A stretch of DNA of 33,406 nucleotides. Source: an uncultured Lachnospiraceae bacterium. GTDB lineage: Bacteria > Bacillota > Clostridia > Lachnospirales > Lachnospiraceae. Under the pieces are notes generated by a model, which worked only from the letters and a program-made list of their open reading frames with translations, had not been told where the DNA came from and searched no databases. Position numbers and translations under genes: made by a program. Of this stretch, positions 1 through 7,607 are shown one piece after another. Within the stretch, counting starts at the first letter, position 1. The number at the start of each line of letters is the position of its first letter. The DNA is taken from NCBI GenBank assembly GCA_902796005.1, contig CADBNF010000006.1, forward strand, positions 1-33,406, given 5' to 3'.

Positions 1-79
1 AGATGGGACTTGAACCCACACGACTGCAATAGTCACTAGATCCTTAGTCTAGCTCGTCTGCCAGTTCCGACACTTCCGC
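1..79 (-). tRNA. tRNA-Leu (anticodon AAG), 3' end cut by window edge
   Basis: Read on the minus strand, the sequence folds as a class II tRNA. The 5' acceptor strand GCGGAAG is at 79-73, the D stem is TCG/CGA, and the anticodon stem is CTAGA/TCTAG around the 7-base loop CTAAGGA. A long variable arm has stem GACT/AGTC, and the T arm GTGGG-TTCAAGT-CCCAT follows. The window starts two bases into the 3' acceptor strand, so the last bases are missing. The long variable arm and the D-loop GG with GCAGACG-like context indicate leucine. Loop positions 34-36 read AAG (plus-strand 43-45). A34 would need deamination to inosine by a TadA-type enzyme to read CUU, CUC and CUA. A near-consensus promoter lies just upstream. 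Confidence 0.93.
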
Positions 80-104
80 ATTTGTTCTTTTGGCGAACAT
101 GGGT

Positions 105-133
105 ATATTATCATCCCTTCCGGCATTTGTCAA
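105..133 (-). promoter_or_regulatory. Promoter of tRNA-Leu
   Basis: On the minus strand a perfect -35 TTGACA (133-128) and a -10 TAATAT (110-105) are separated by 17 bases, with TG ahead of the -10. The predicted start is near 98, leaving a leader of under 20 bases before the tRNA. Confidence 0.85.
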
Positions 134-137
134 CACA

Positions 138-188
138 TTTTTCCTTCCGGAAGAGGACACTTTCCCGAAGGCTCCTCCGGAAGGAAAA
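138..188 (-). other. Large inverted repeat between rseP and the tRNA promoter
   Basis: Arms TTTTCCTTCCGGA and TCCGGAAGGAAAA pair perfectly over 13 bp and extend inward with GGA/TCT. The inner loop contains a small CCTTCGGG hairpin. It lies 29 bases past the rseP stop. There is no T-run after it on either strand, so it is not a classical intrinsic terminator. It may be a 3'-end stabiliser or a poor terminator for the rseP operon. Confidence 0.6.
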
Positions 189-216
189 CCGTATCTGCCT
201 GAAACTGCCGGCTGGT

Positions 217-1503
217 CTAGAACAGCCCGATGACGTCCTTTACGGCGATGAGCACCGCCACCGCCAGCAGGGCCATCATGCCCACATAGTGCACCATGCC
301 CTCCACCTTCCGGCTTACGGGCTTTCTCCGGATGGCCTCGATGATGAAGAAAAGCAGCCGGCCGCCGTCAAGGGCAGGCAGGGGAAGCAGGTTCATGATG
401 CCTAAGTTGACGGAAATCATAATAATGAACTCAATGATGGTCATCATCACAGCCGCGATGCCGTAAGCCGCGGATTCGTTAATGACCGTACTGATGCTGG
501 AGACGATGCCCACCGGTCCGGAGAGCTCCTTGATGGAGAAGCGGCCCGTCAGCAGGCCCTTTAAGGATTTCACCGTAACCCCGAGCCAGTATTTCATCTC
601 CGCGAAGCAGGCCCTTATCCCGCCGGCAAAGCCCTGCTTTTCCCTGGCGGTATTGACGTCAAAGCCGACGGTGGTTTCCGTATACATGACCGGTGTGACC
701 ACGGTTTCCTTTTCCGCGCTGCCCCTCATATAGGTAAGGGTAATCGGACTGCCGTCCAGGGGGTGCTCCTCCAGGTACCCGGCCAGGTCCGCTGCGGTTT
801 CCACGGCGGTACCGTTGATGGAGGTAATGACGTCCCCCGCTTCAAAGCCCGCCGCCTCCATGGGCAGCCCCTCGATAACCCCGGAAATCATCGCTGTCTT
901 GTCCTCGGGACTGTACTGGTACCCCAGCATGTAACGGCTGTTAATATAGGGTGCGAAGGAAAGGCTCAGCTCTTCCCCGTCCCGCAGCACCGTCATGGTG
1001 ACCGTATCCGCCGGAACACCGTCCAGCAGGATGTCCGCATACAGCTCCCGGCCGGAGGAAATCCCGCTGCCCTCGTAGGAAAGCACCATATCCCCTGCGG
1101 CAAGCCCGGCTTCCTGGGCCGGGGAGCCGTCGGCTACGGCTGCCACCCGGGCCGGATCCGCGCCGGCTGCGGCCACCAGGATGGCGGAAAATACAAAGGC
1201 GGCGATGAAATTCGACACCGGACCCGCCGCCACCACGATAAACCGCTTCCACAGCGGCGCGTGGTTAAAGCTTCCCTCGGAATCATCCTCCTCATCCTCG
1301 CCCTGCATGGAGCAGTAGCCGCCGATGGGGAACAGCCGCCAGGAATAGACGGTGCCCTTCCGGGTAAAGGAAACCAGCTTCGGCCCCATGCCCAGGGCAA
1401 ATTCCAGAACCCGGATACCGGAGGCCTTCGCCGCCAGGAAATGCCCCAGCTCGTGAAGGAAAATCACGACGCCAAGTATGATAATGGCAATAATAATTCT
1501 CAA
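217..1503 (-). CDS. rseP: RIP metalloprotease RseP/RasP (site-2 protease)
   Basis: Intramembrane zinc metalloprotease that cuts membrane-embedded substrates, typically anti-sigma factors and remnant signal peptides. It has 428 residues, normal for the family. The zinc motif HELGH sits at residues 17-21 inside the first membrane segment. Two PDZ-like regions follow (about 105-190 and 200-275). The conserved C-terminal LDG motif (NLLPLPALDGG, around 371-381) provides the third zinc ligand, and a last membrane helix follows. The start is TTG at 1503, placed six bases after AGGAG; translation from it gives the expected hydrophobic N-terminus just before HELGH. It is the last gene of the pyrH-to-rseP cluster, 38 bases after dxr, the same order as in Bacillus subtilis. 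The family assignment is firm; the substrate is unknown. Confidence 0.96.
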   Translation of the reverse strand: MRIIIAIIILGVVIFLHELGHFLAAKASGIRVLEFALGMGPKLVSFTRKGTVYSWRLFPIGGYCSMQGEDEEDDSEGSFNHAPLWKRFIVVAAGPVSNFIAAFVFSAILVAAAGADPARVAAVADGSPAQEAGLAAGDMVLSYEGSGISSGRELYADILLDGVPADTVTMTVLRDGEELSLSFAPYINSRYMLGYQYSPEDKTAMISGVIEGLPMEAAGFEAGDVITSINGTAVETAADLAGYLEEHPLDGSPITLTYMRGSAEKETVVTPVMYTETTVGFDVNTAREKQGFAGGIRACFAEMKYWLGVTVKSLKGLLTGRFSIKELSGPVGIVSSISTVINESAAYGIAAVMMTIIEFIIMISVNLGIMNLLPLPALDGGRLLFFIIEAIRRKPVSRKVEGMVHYVGMMALLAVAVLIAVKDVIGLF

Positions 1504-1541
1504 AACAATCTCCTGCCGCCGCCGCTTAGGCAGCGGGTTAC

Positions 1542-2702
1542 TCAGTATTTAGCCTGGATGCGGCCCCTTACCTCCGCTTCTACCGCCAGGATTTCCTCCA
1601 GGGAGGGGTTTTCCTTCGGCCGGTGGGCAGCCATCGCGTCTTCGATGATATCGTAGATCCCGGTAAAGCCGATTTTCCCGGCAAGAAAGAAGGCCACCGC
1701 CTCTTCATTTGCCGCGTTCAGTACGGTGGGCATGGTTCCGCCCGCCGCCAGGGCCTGCCGGGCCAGGGGAAGGCCCTTAAAGGTCTCTTCATCCGGATTT
1801 TCAAAGGTAATGCTTCTGATGGCCGTAAAATCCAGTCTGCCCGCCTGCAGGGGAAGTCTTTCGGGATAGGTCAGGGCGTACTGGATGGGCAGCCGCATAT
1901 CCGGCGCCCCCAGCTGGGCCATCACCGTTCCGTCGGTAAATTCCACCATGGAGTGGATAATACTGGCCGGCTGGATAAGAACCCGGATTTTTTCCGGGGC
2001 CGTATCGAACAGCCAGCGGGCTTCGATAATTTCCAGCCCCTTGTTCACCATGGAGGCGGAGTCCACGGTAATCTTGCTGCCCATGGACCAGTTGGGATGC
2101 TTCAGGGCATCCGCCGCCGTCTTTGTCTTCAGTTCCTCGTAGCACATGCCGCGGAAGGGTCCGCCGGAGGCGGTCAGCCAGATGGTCTCCAGGGGCGGAT
2201 CCGCTTCATCCCTCCCCCTTAACACCTGCATGCACTGGAAGATGGCCGAATGCTCGGAATCCACCGGCAGAAGGGCCGTCTTCTTCTCCTTTACCAGGGG
2301 CATGATGAGATGCCCTGCGCAGACCAGGGTTTCCTTATTGGCAAAGGCAATATCCTTGCCCGCCTCAATGGCCGCCAGGGTGGGCCGGATGCCGATCATG
2401 CCGACAATGGCCCCCACCAGCATTTCCGCCGAGGGAAGCCGGGCCATTTCAATGAGGCCCTCCATGCCGCTGGCCACCTTAACCGGCGTATCCGCCAGCC
2501 TGACCCGCAGATCCTGCGCGTCCTCTTCTTTATCTATAACAATCATTTCAGGCAGAAACTCCCGCGCCTGCTTTTCCAGCAGGGCGGCATTTCTGCCTGC
2601 ACTTAAGCCCGTTACCCGGATGCCGGGATTTCTCCTGACTACATCCAGGGTCTGGGTGCCGATGGAGCCCGTGGACCCCATTACCGCTATTGTTTTTTCC
2701 AT
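1542..2702 (-). CDS. dxr: 1-deoxy-D-xylulose 5-phosphate reductoisomerase
   Basis: Catalyses the NADPH-dependent rearrangement and reduction of DXP to 2-C-methyl-D-erythritol 4-phosphate, the committed step of the MEP isoprenoid pathway, in the cytosol. The 386-residue length is typical. The N-terminal dinucleotide loop GSTGSIG is at residues 9-15. The metal and substrate segments DSEHSAIFQC and NWSMGSKITVDSASMVNKGLE are present, with the family's C-terminal helical domain after them. The ATG at 2702 is preceded by AGGA inside the end of cdsA; the two genes are 5 bases apart. Its place beside uppS and cdsA links precursor supply to the undecaprenyl carrier needed for the cell wall. Confidence 0.97.
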   Translation of the reverse strand: MEKTIAVMGSTGSIGTQTLDVVRRNPGIRVTGLSAGRNAALLEKQAREFLPEMIVIDKEEDAQDLRVRLADTPVKVASGMEGLIEMARLPSAEMLVGAIVGMIGIRPTLAAIEAGKDIAFANKETLVCAGHLIMPLVKEKKTALLPVDSEHSAIFQCMQVLRGRDEADPPLETIWLTASGGPFRGMCYEELKTKTAADALKHPNWSMGSKITVDSASMVNKGLEIIEARWLFDTAPEKIRVLIQPASIIHSMVEFTDGTVMAQLGAPDMRLPIQYALTYPERLPLQAGRLDFTAIRSITFENPDEETFKGLPLARQALAAGGTMPTVLNAANEEAVAFFLAGKIGFTGIYDIIEDAMAAHRPKENPSLEEILAVEAEVRGRIQAKY

Positions 2703-2707
2703 TTGTA

Positions 2708-3505
2708 TCAGATTCCTATAAAAAAGCTGGCCATGAAATAAATCACCGGCGCGGTAAATATCACACTGTCAAACCGGTCCAGGATGCCGCCGTGGCCGGG
2801 AATCAGGGTACCGTAGTCCTTGATGCCCATGCTCCGCTTGATGCCGGAGGCGGTCAGGTCGCCGAACATGGCGATAAATGCGCCGCCCGCACAGATAATC
2901 GTATAGGTGAGCAGGGGCCCCTTAAAAATCAGGGCGTATAGAAAGCCCAGAAACGCAGCGCCGGCCACACCGCCGACTGCGCCCTCCACGGATTTCTTCG
3001 GGCTTAGAATCGGGGCCATCTTGTGTTTGCCGAAAAGCATGCCGACACAGTAGGCAAAGGTATCGCTGCCCCAGCTGGCCAGGATAATCAGCCAGACGAC
3101 AAGCCAGCCGTGGGAAAGGCACCGGGTAAGGTATACGCAGGAGAACAGCACGCCGGTATAGATAATGCCGGCAAAGGCACCAAGCATCTGGTAAGCGGAG
3201 TAGCGGGGATAGGTAATGACGAAAACAAAGGCGATGATCATGAAATCCGCCACAATGTACATAAGCCAGTAATACATGGGCGTAAAATAAATACCCACGT
3301 AATAGATCACGATACCGATATAGGCCGCCAGGTCCATGGGCCCGAAGGCGCCCTTATCTCTCACCTTTACCGCCAGGAAAAATTCCCCCGCAGCAATCAG
3401 TGAAAGCACCAGAGAGGCAAAAAACAGCACCGTGCCTCCGGCAACAATTACCAGAACCGCCAGTATTACAAGAATAATCCCGCTTGCCAGTCTTGTCTTA
3501 AACAT
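2708..3505 (-). CDS. cdsA: Phosphatidate cytidylyltransferase (CDP-diglyceride synthase)
   Basis: Makes CDP-diacylglycerol from phosphatidate and CTP, the branch point to bacterial phospholipids, in the cytoplasmic membrane. The 265-residue protein is almost entirely hydrophobic with about 7-8 membrane segments. Near the C-terminus it carries the full CDS signature: SGIKRSMGIKDYGTLIPGHG followed by GILDRFD, containing the paired Asp residues that bind metal. It starts two bases after the uppS stop, so translation is probably coupled. Nothing is missing relative to the family. Confidence 0.97.
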   Translation of the reverse strand: MFKTRLASGIILVILAVLVIVAGGTVLFFASLVLSLIAAGEFFLAVKVRDKGAFGPMDLAAYIGIVIYYVGIYFTPMYYWLMYIVADFMIIAFVFVITYPRYSAYQMLGAFAGIIYTGVLFSCVYLTRCLSHGWLVVWLIILASWGSDTFAYCVGMLFGKHKMAPILSPKKSVEGAVGGVAGAAFLGFLYALIFKGPLLTYTIICAGGAFIAMFGDLTASGIKRSMGIKDYGTLIPGHGGILDRFDSVIFTAPVIYFMASFFIGI

Positions 3506-3507
3506 GT

Positions 3508-4224
3508 TTACTTTTGCTCCTTGGACAGCGCGTCTCCGAAACGTCTGTCCCTGTTTTCGTATGCCTCTAAGGCTTTGTGCAGCTCTTCCTCATGAAAATC
3601 CGGCCAGGCCACCGGAGTAAAATAAAACTCGGTGTAGGCCAGCTGCCAGGGAAGGAAATTGGAAGTTCTCATTTCTCCGCTGGTGCGGATAAGAAGGTCC
3701 GGATCGGGCAGGTCCGCCGTGTCCAGATACCGGGCAAACTCTTCTTCCGTAGGCTTCCCTTCCGGAAAGAGCCCCGCCTTCGCATCCGCGGCGATTCTCT
3801 GTACGGCCCTTAAGATTTCGTCCCGGCCGCCGTAATTGATGGCCATCTGGAAATACATCCGGTCATACCCGGCTGACATTTCTTCCAGTTCCTCCATGAT
3901 GCGCCGGATATCCGGCGCCAGTCCGCTCTTGTCTCCCAGGATACGGACACGCATCTGGTTCTTCACGGCCTTTTTCTCAACCCTGCGCAGGTACCTGCGG
4001 AAAAGGTTCATCAGTACCCGGACTTCCTCCTCGGACCGTTTCCAGTTCTCGGTGGAAAAGGCATAAACCGTCAGGTACTTTATGCCGAGGTCACAGATAT
4101 AGTCGCACATATGCTCCAGATTGTCACAGCCCACCACGTGGCCGTAGCTTCTGGGCATGCCCTTCGCCCTGGCCCACCGGCCGTTGCCGTCCAGGATGAT
4201 GGCAATATGATTGGGTAAAGACAT
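3508..4224 (-). CDS. uppS: Isoprenyl transferase / undecaprenyl diphosphate synthase
   Basis: Cis-prenyltransferase that condenses isopentenyl diphosphate onto farnesyl diphosphate to give C55 undecaprenyl diphosphate, the lipid carrier for peptidoglycan. The 238-residue length is normal. The catalytic-Asp motif DGNGRWA is at residues 12-18, the FSTENWKR segment near 56-63, and the C-terminal RTSGE-x-R-x-SNF motif and YTEFYFTP are intact. The ATG at 4224 follows a GGAGG-like site. It sits between frr and cdsA, the canonical Firmicutes position. Confidence 0.97.
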   Translation of the reverse strand: MSLPNHIAIILDGNGRWARAKGMPRSYGHVVGCDNLEHMCDYICDLGIKYLTVYAFSTENWKRSEEEVRVLMNLFRRYLRRVEKKAVKNQMRVRILGDKSGLAPDIRRIMEELEEMSAGYDRMYFQMAINYGGRDEILRAVQRIAADAKAGLFPEGKPTEEEFARYLDTADLPDPDLLIRTSGEMRTSNFLPWQLAYTEFYFTPVAWPDFHEEELHKALEAYENRDRRFGDALSKEQK

Positions 4225-4246
4225 GTCTTCCTCCTTGGAAACAGAT

Positions 4247-4277
4247 AAGGACTGCCGCAGGTGCGGCAGCCCGAAAT
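4247..4277 (-). other. Stem-loop in the frr-uppS gap
   Basis: The 57-base gap between frr and uppS contains CTGCCGC/GCGGCAG (7 bp, 4-base loop, 4252-4269), flanked by AAGGAC and GTCCTT, which can also pair. No T-run follows on the minus strand, so a processing or stability element is more likely than a terminator. It lies directly upstream of the uppS ribosome-binding site. Confidence 0.5.
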
Positions 4278-4281
4278 GTCC

Positions 4282-4842
4282 TTATACAGTAAGGATTTCC
4301 TTTGATTTTGTTTCTACGGTTTCGTCCACCTGCTTAATATATTTATCCGTCATCTTCTGCAGCTCTTCCTGAAGCCATTTTACATCGTCCTCGGAAACAT
4401 CCTCGGTTTTGCTCTTCTCCAGCTTCTTGAAGGTATCATTGCCGTCCCGGCGGATATTCCTGATAGCGACCTTGGCTTCTTCACCTTTCTTCCGGACCTC
4501 TTTCACCAGGTCTTTTCTTCTTTCCTCGGTGAGTTCCGGGAAAATAAGGCGGATGATCTTGCCGTCGTTGTTGGGGTTGATGCCCAGGTCGGACATGTTG
4601 ATGGCTTTGGTGATGTTCTTGATCATGGAAGGTTCCCAGGGCTGGATCTGCAGGATCCTGGCTTCGGGAACGGTAATATTCGCCACCTGGTTCAGAGGCG
4701 TCTGGGTACCGTAGTAATCCACGGTAATCCGATCCAGCACATGCGGATTCGCCCGTCCGGCCCGGATGGTCGCCAGTTCACCGTCCAGATTATCCATGGT
4801 TTTGGTCATCTTGGTATCATAAATCTGCAGTCTCTCGTCCAT
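4282..4842 (-). CDS. frr: Ribosome recycling factor
   Basis: Splits post-termination ribosomes together with EF-G. The 186 residues match the usual 185. The whole sequence fits the two-domain RRF fold: the N-terminal helix DERLQIYDTKMTKTMDNLDGEL, then RAGRANPHVLDRITVDYYGT, the β-domain core around NITVPEARILQIQPW, and the C-terminal helix hairpin. The ATG follows a strong AAGGAGA site seven bases upstream. It is downstream of pyrH with a 66-base gap, in conserved order. Confidence 0.98.
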   Translation of the reverse strand: MDERLQIYDTKMTKTMDNLDGELATIRAGRANPHVLDRITVDYYGTQTPLNQVANITVPEARILQIQPWEPSMIKNITKAINMSDLGINPNNDGKIIRLIFPELTEERRKDLVKEVRKKGEEAKVAIRNIRRDGNDTFKKLEKSKTEDVSEDDVKWLQEELQKMTDKYIKQVDETVETKSKEILTV

Positions 4843-4908
4843 AACTCTTCTCCTTCACCTGATTATTTAACGGCCGACAGGCCTTCACATGCTTTCCGGC
4901 AGTATATC

Positions 4909-5604
4909 TTAAACCGTAACGGTTGTGCCGATGGCCTCGCCCCTGGCTGCCCGAATGATGCCGTCCTTCTCGTCCAGCCCGAATACCACCATGGGCATCC
5001 GGTTCTCCTTGGCCAGGATGGATGCGGTCATATCCACCACCTGGAGCTCTTTGGCAATCACCTCGGAGATGCTCACGGTATCGTACCTTACGGCGTCCGG
5101 ATTCTTCGCGGGGTCGCTGTCATAGACCGCGTCAATGGATTTGGCCAGCAGGATGGTCTCCGCCTCTATCTCAATCGCCCGCAGCACCGTGCCGGTGTCC
5201 GTGGAAAAATAGGGATGACCCGTTCCGCCCGCAAAAAAGACCACCGTCCCCTTTGCGAAATATTCATTGGCCAGATCCTTGGAAAAGCCTTTGGTAAACT
5301 CACCCACCTTAAAGGGCGTCATCACCACGGTCTGCATTCCCTCCGTACGGAAAATCTCCGAAACGTAGATGCAGTTCATCACGGTGGCCAGCATGCCGAT
5401 CTGATCGGATTTTGTCCGGTCGATGCCCCGGCTGCTCCTGCCTCTCCAGAAATTTCCGCCTCCGATGACGATGCCCACCTGGGTGCCCTCGTCCACCAGA
5501 GTCTTCACCTGAACTGCCACGCCGGCGATTACCTCATCGTCAAAGCCCTTTCCCGCCTCACCGGCCAGGGCTTCTCCGCTGAGCTTAAGCATAATCCTTT
5601 TCAT
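4909..5604 (-). CDS. pyrH: UMP kinase
   Basis: Bacterial uridylate kinase of the amino-acid-kinase fold, converting UMP and ATP to UDP in pyrimidine nucleotide synthesis; usually hexameric and allosterically controlled by GTP and UTP. The 231-residue length is slightly short but complete. Visible motifs are the N-terminal KLSGEAL, the phosphate loop GGGNFWRG, the UMP-binding FFAGGTGHPYFSTDT and the C-terminal DMTASILAKENRMPMVVFGL. AGAGG lies seven bases before the ATG at 5604. It is the first gene of the cluster. The rpsB-tsf pair that often precedes it is absent here and an aspartate kinase gene stands there instead. Confidence 0.98.
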   Translation of the reverse strand: MKRIMLKLSGEALAGEAGKGFDDEVIAGVAVQVKTLVDEGTQVGIVIGGGNFWRGRSSRGIDRTKSDQIGMLATVMNCIYVSEIFRTEGMQTVVMTPFKVGEFTKGFSKDLANEYFAKGTVVFFAGGTGHPYFSTDTGTVLRAIEIEAETILLAKSIDAVYDSDPAKNPDAVRYDTVSISEVIAKELQVVDMTASILAKENRMPMVVFGLDEKDGIIRAARGEAIGTTVTV

Positions 5605-5634
5605 CGTTTGTCCTCTCTTCCGGTTGCTAACGGT

Positions 5635-5643
5635 ATCATAGCA
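5635..5643 (-). promoter_or_regulatory. Possible extended -10 promoter for pyrH
   Basis: On the minus strand TGC-TATGAT (5643-5635) lies about 30 bases upstream of the pyrH ATG. It looks like an extended -10. The matching -35 position (TTTCCT) is poor, so this is a tentative call. Confidence 0.4.
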
Positions 5644-5670
5644 TGAAATCAGGCAAAAGGAAAGAAGGAT

Positions 5671-6990
5671 TTACAGCTGGGTCAGGACAAAAATATCATA
5701 GATGGCCCGGATGGCCGTCTCGAAATCCCGGTTCTGCACACCGATAATGATGTTCAGCTCGGAGGACCCCTGGTCAATCATCTTCACGTTGACCCGGGCA
5801 TGGGAAAGGGCGGCAAATATCCTGCCGGCGGTACCGAAATTGGCCTTCATGCCCCGTCCCACCACGGCGATAAGGGCCAGGTCGCTCTCCAGCTCCACCA
5901 GGTCCGGATTGACCGCCTTGTGGATGCCGCTGATGACCTGCTGCTCATGCTTTTCAAAGTCCTCCTGGTTGACATAAACGCAGAAGGTGTCGATGCCGGA
6001 GGGGGTATGCTCGAAGGAAAGTCCCGCCTCCTCAAAGACCTGGAGCAGTCTCCTGCCGAAGCCGATCTCGGAGTTCATCATATCCTTCTCCACCGTCACG
6101 GAGACGAAGCCCTTCTTGCCGCCGATGCCGGTGATGGTGTACTTCGGCTTGCTGCAGGTGGTCTCCACGATCATGGTGCCGGGATCCTCCGGCTCGTTGG
6201 TGTTGCGGATATTGACGGGAATGCCCTCGGAACGCAGCGGGAAAATGGCGTCCTCATGCAGTACGGAGGCGCCCATGTAGGAAAGCTCCCGCATCTCCCT
6301 GTAGGTAATGATGGAAATCTTCTCCGGATTCTCCACGATATGGGGGTCGGTCACCAGGAAGCCGGATACGTCGGTCCAGTTCTCGTACAGGTCCGCATTG
6401 ACCTCCCGGGCAATGATCGAACCGGTAACGTCGGAGCCGCCCCGGGAGAAGGTAACCACACGGCCCGTGGTGTCCGCGCCGTAGAAGCCGGGAATAACCG
6501 CGTTTTTCAGCTGTTTCACCCGGGGAGGAAGCACCTTGTCCGTGGCTGCCATGTTGAACTGGCCGTCCTCATGGAAAACGATAATCTCGGCCGGATCCAC
6601 GAACTCAAAGCCCAGGATGGCTGCCAGCAGCCGGCCGTTTAAGTATTCGCCCCGGGAGGCCACATAATCCCTGCCCGCGCCGGAACGGATGTTTTCCGCG
6701 ATGGTTTCAAATTCCCTCTCCAGATCCACAGGCACGTCAAAGGCACTGCGGATTTCTTCATATCTCTCCCGGATTGCGGCAAGCCTGTCCGTAAAGTCCT
6801 TGCCCTCTTCATACAGCCGGAAGACATCATAAAGCATGTCGGTCACTTTCTCGTCACCGGAAAAACGTTTTCCCGGCGCGGAGGGAATCACAAATCTTCT
6901 GTCCTCGTCAGAACGGATGATATCCACTACTTTCCTGAACTGTTCCGCGTTGGCGAGCGAGCTTCCGCCGAATTTCACTACTTTTATCAT
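5671..6990 (-). CDS. lysC: Aspartate kinase
   Basis: Phosphorylates L-aspartate, the first step to lysine, threonine, methionine and diaminopimelate. It is a 439-residue monofunctional form with no fused homoserine dehydrogenase. The N-terminal amino-acid-kinase domain begins with VVKFGGSSLAN and carries FSRGGSDVTGSIIA; two ACT regions follow (from about residue 290, and LALIAVVGRGMKANFGTAGR toward the end), which usually bind feedback amino acids. The ATG at 6990 is chosen because GAGG lies eight bases before it; an in-frame GTG at 7011 would include that site in the coding region. A promoter lies directly upstream with a leader too short for a lysine riboswitch. Which pathway end-product controls it cannot be read from the sequence. 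Confidence 0.94.
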   Translation of the reverse strand: MIKVVKFGGSSLANAEQFRKVVDIIRSDEDRRFVIPSAPGKRFSGDEKVTDMLYDVFRLYEEGKDFTDRLAAIRERYEEIRSAFDVPVDLEREFETIAENIRSGAGRDYVASRGEYLNGRLLAAILGFEFVDPAEIIVFHEDGQFNMAATDKVLPPRVKQLKNAVIPGFYGADTTGRVVTFSRGGSDVTGSIIAREVNADLYENWTDVSGFLVTDPHIVENPEKISIITYREMRELSYMGASVLHEDAIFPLRSEGIPVNIRNTNEPEDPGTMIVETTCSKPKYTITGIGGKKGFVSVTVEKDMMNSEIGFGRRLLQVFEEAGLSFEHTPSGIDTFCVYVNQEDFEKHEQQVISGIHKAVNPDLVELESDLALIAVVGRGMKANFGTAGRIFAALSHARVNVKMIDQGSSELNIIIGVQNRDFETAIRAIYDIFVLTQL

Positions 6991-7023
6991 GCTTTTTTCC
7001 TCATCTTGCACAAATTTTTAATA

Positions 7024-7051
7024 ATAATACCATGAAATCCGAATAACACAA
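7024..7051 (-). promoter_or_regulatory. Promoter of aspartate kinase gene
   Basis: On the minus strand -35 TTGTGT (7051-7046), 16-base spacer ending in TGG, and -10 TATTAT (7029-7024). The predicted start near 7017 gives a leader of about 27 bases. ATCCGA or its complement occurs three times between 7036 and 7085, around and upstream of the -35. Confidence 0.7.
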
Positions 7052-7085
7052 GAGAAAATCGGATAAAAATTCAGGATAATCGGAT

Positions 7086-7517
7086 TTATTGAATTCCTGT
7101 ACTGCCGAAACCGCCCCTGTCCGTGCCGGAAAGCTCCCCTTCCTCGAAGACAATCGCCGGCTGATGCTTCATGATCCGGAACTGGAAAAGCCGGTCGCCC
7201 GCATGAATCTCGGTGTCCCGGGTGGCCAGCACCGGCACAAACCGCCAGTCGTTGGGGCCGCAGTAGCTCTCATCGATAATTCCGCAGTGGTTGGTCTGCA
7301 GAAGGCCGAAATTCCGGAAGGTGGAGCTTCTGGGCACCACATGGGCTTCATAGCCCGCGGGCAGCTTCATGGCCACCCCGATGGGGACCAGGGCGGACTC
7401 GCCCTTCTTCAGGGTCATATCCTCGCAGGACCGCAGGTCTATCCAGTCCGACTTGCCCCCGATGTATTCCAGACGGTGTATGCTTTCATCTCTGTATTTA
7501 ATGATAATCTTTTCCAT
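7086..7517 (-). CDS. dut: dUTP diphosphatase
   Basis: Hydrolyses dUTP to dUMP and pyrophosphate, keeping uracil out of DNA and supplying thymidylate synthesis; trimeric enzyme of the cytosol. The 143 residues contain all five family motifs: DLRS (motif 1), [11 protein letters not shown] (2), [15 protein letters not shown] (3), GDRLFQF (4) and the C-terminal RGGFGSTG (5). The motif 3 form with YCG-x-ND-W differs from the Escherichia coli type; from memory it resembles a Firmicutes subgroup. The ATG at 7517 is preferred over 7523 because a G-rich site (GGGGG) is then about six bases away rather than touching the start. It lies between pnp and the aspartate kinase promoter. Confidence 0.93.
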   Translation of the reverse strand: MEKIIIKYRDESIHRLEYIGGKSDWIDLRSCEDMTLKKGESALVPIGVAMKLPAGYEAHVVPRSSTFRNFGLLQTNHCGIIDESYCGPNDWRFVPVLATRDTEIHAGDRLFQFRIMKHQPAIVFEEGELSGTDRGGFGSTGIQ

Positions 7518-7536
7518 CCGCATCCCCCAATAAAGC

Positions 7537-7552
7537 CGCGCTTTCCGGCGCG
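7537..7552 (-). other. GC-rich hairpin ahead of dut
   Basis: On the minus strand CGCGC-CGGAAA-GCGCG is followed by GCTTTATT. It is the second of two hairpins in the pnp-dut gap and may be a weak attenuator upstream of the dut ribosome-binding site. Confidence 0.4.
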
Positions 7553-7568
7553 CATCGCCGTTTCAACA

Positions 7569-7607
7569 ATAGCCTGTAGTCCTTCCCGGGGGAAGGATAC
7601 AGGCTAT
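7569..7607 (-). terminator. Long hairpin downstream of pnp
   Basis: Arms ATAGCCTGTA/TACAGGCTAT and TCCTTCCC/GGGAAGGA combine into an 18-bp stem with one bulged base and a tiny loop, 41 bases after the pnp stop. The following minus-strand bases TTGTTG give only a weak T-run, so it may act as a 3' stabiliser or partial terminator rather than an efficient one. Confidence 0.55.

Noticed and set aside
763..1656. Plus-strand open frame spanning rseP and dxr
   Set aside because: It crosses two real genes on the other strand, has no ribosome-binding site and an atypical composition.
6991..7085. Lysine riboswitch before aspartate kinase
   Set aside because: The promoter lies so close that the leader is about 27 bases; no L-box helices can be formed.
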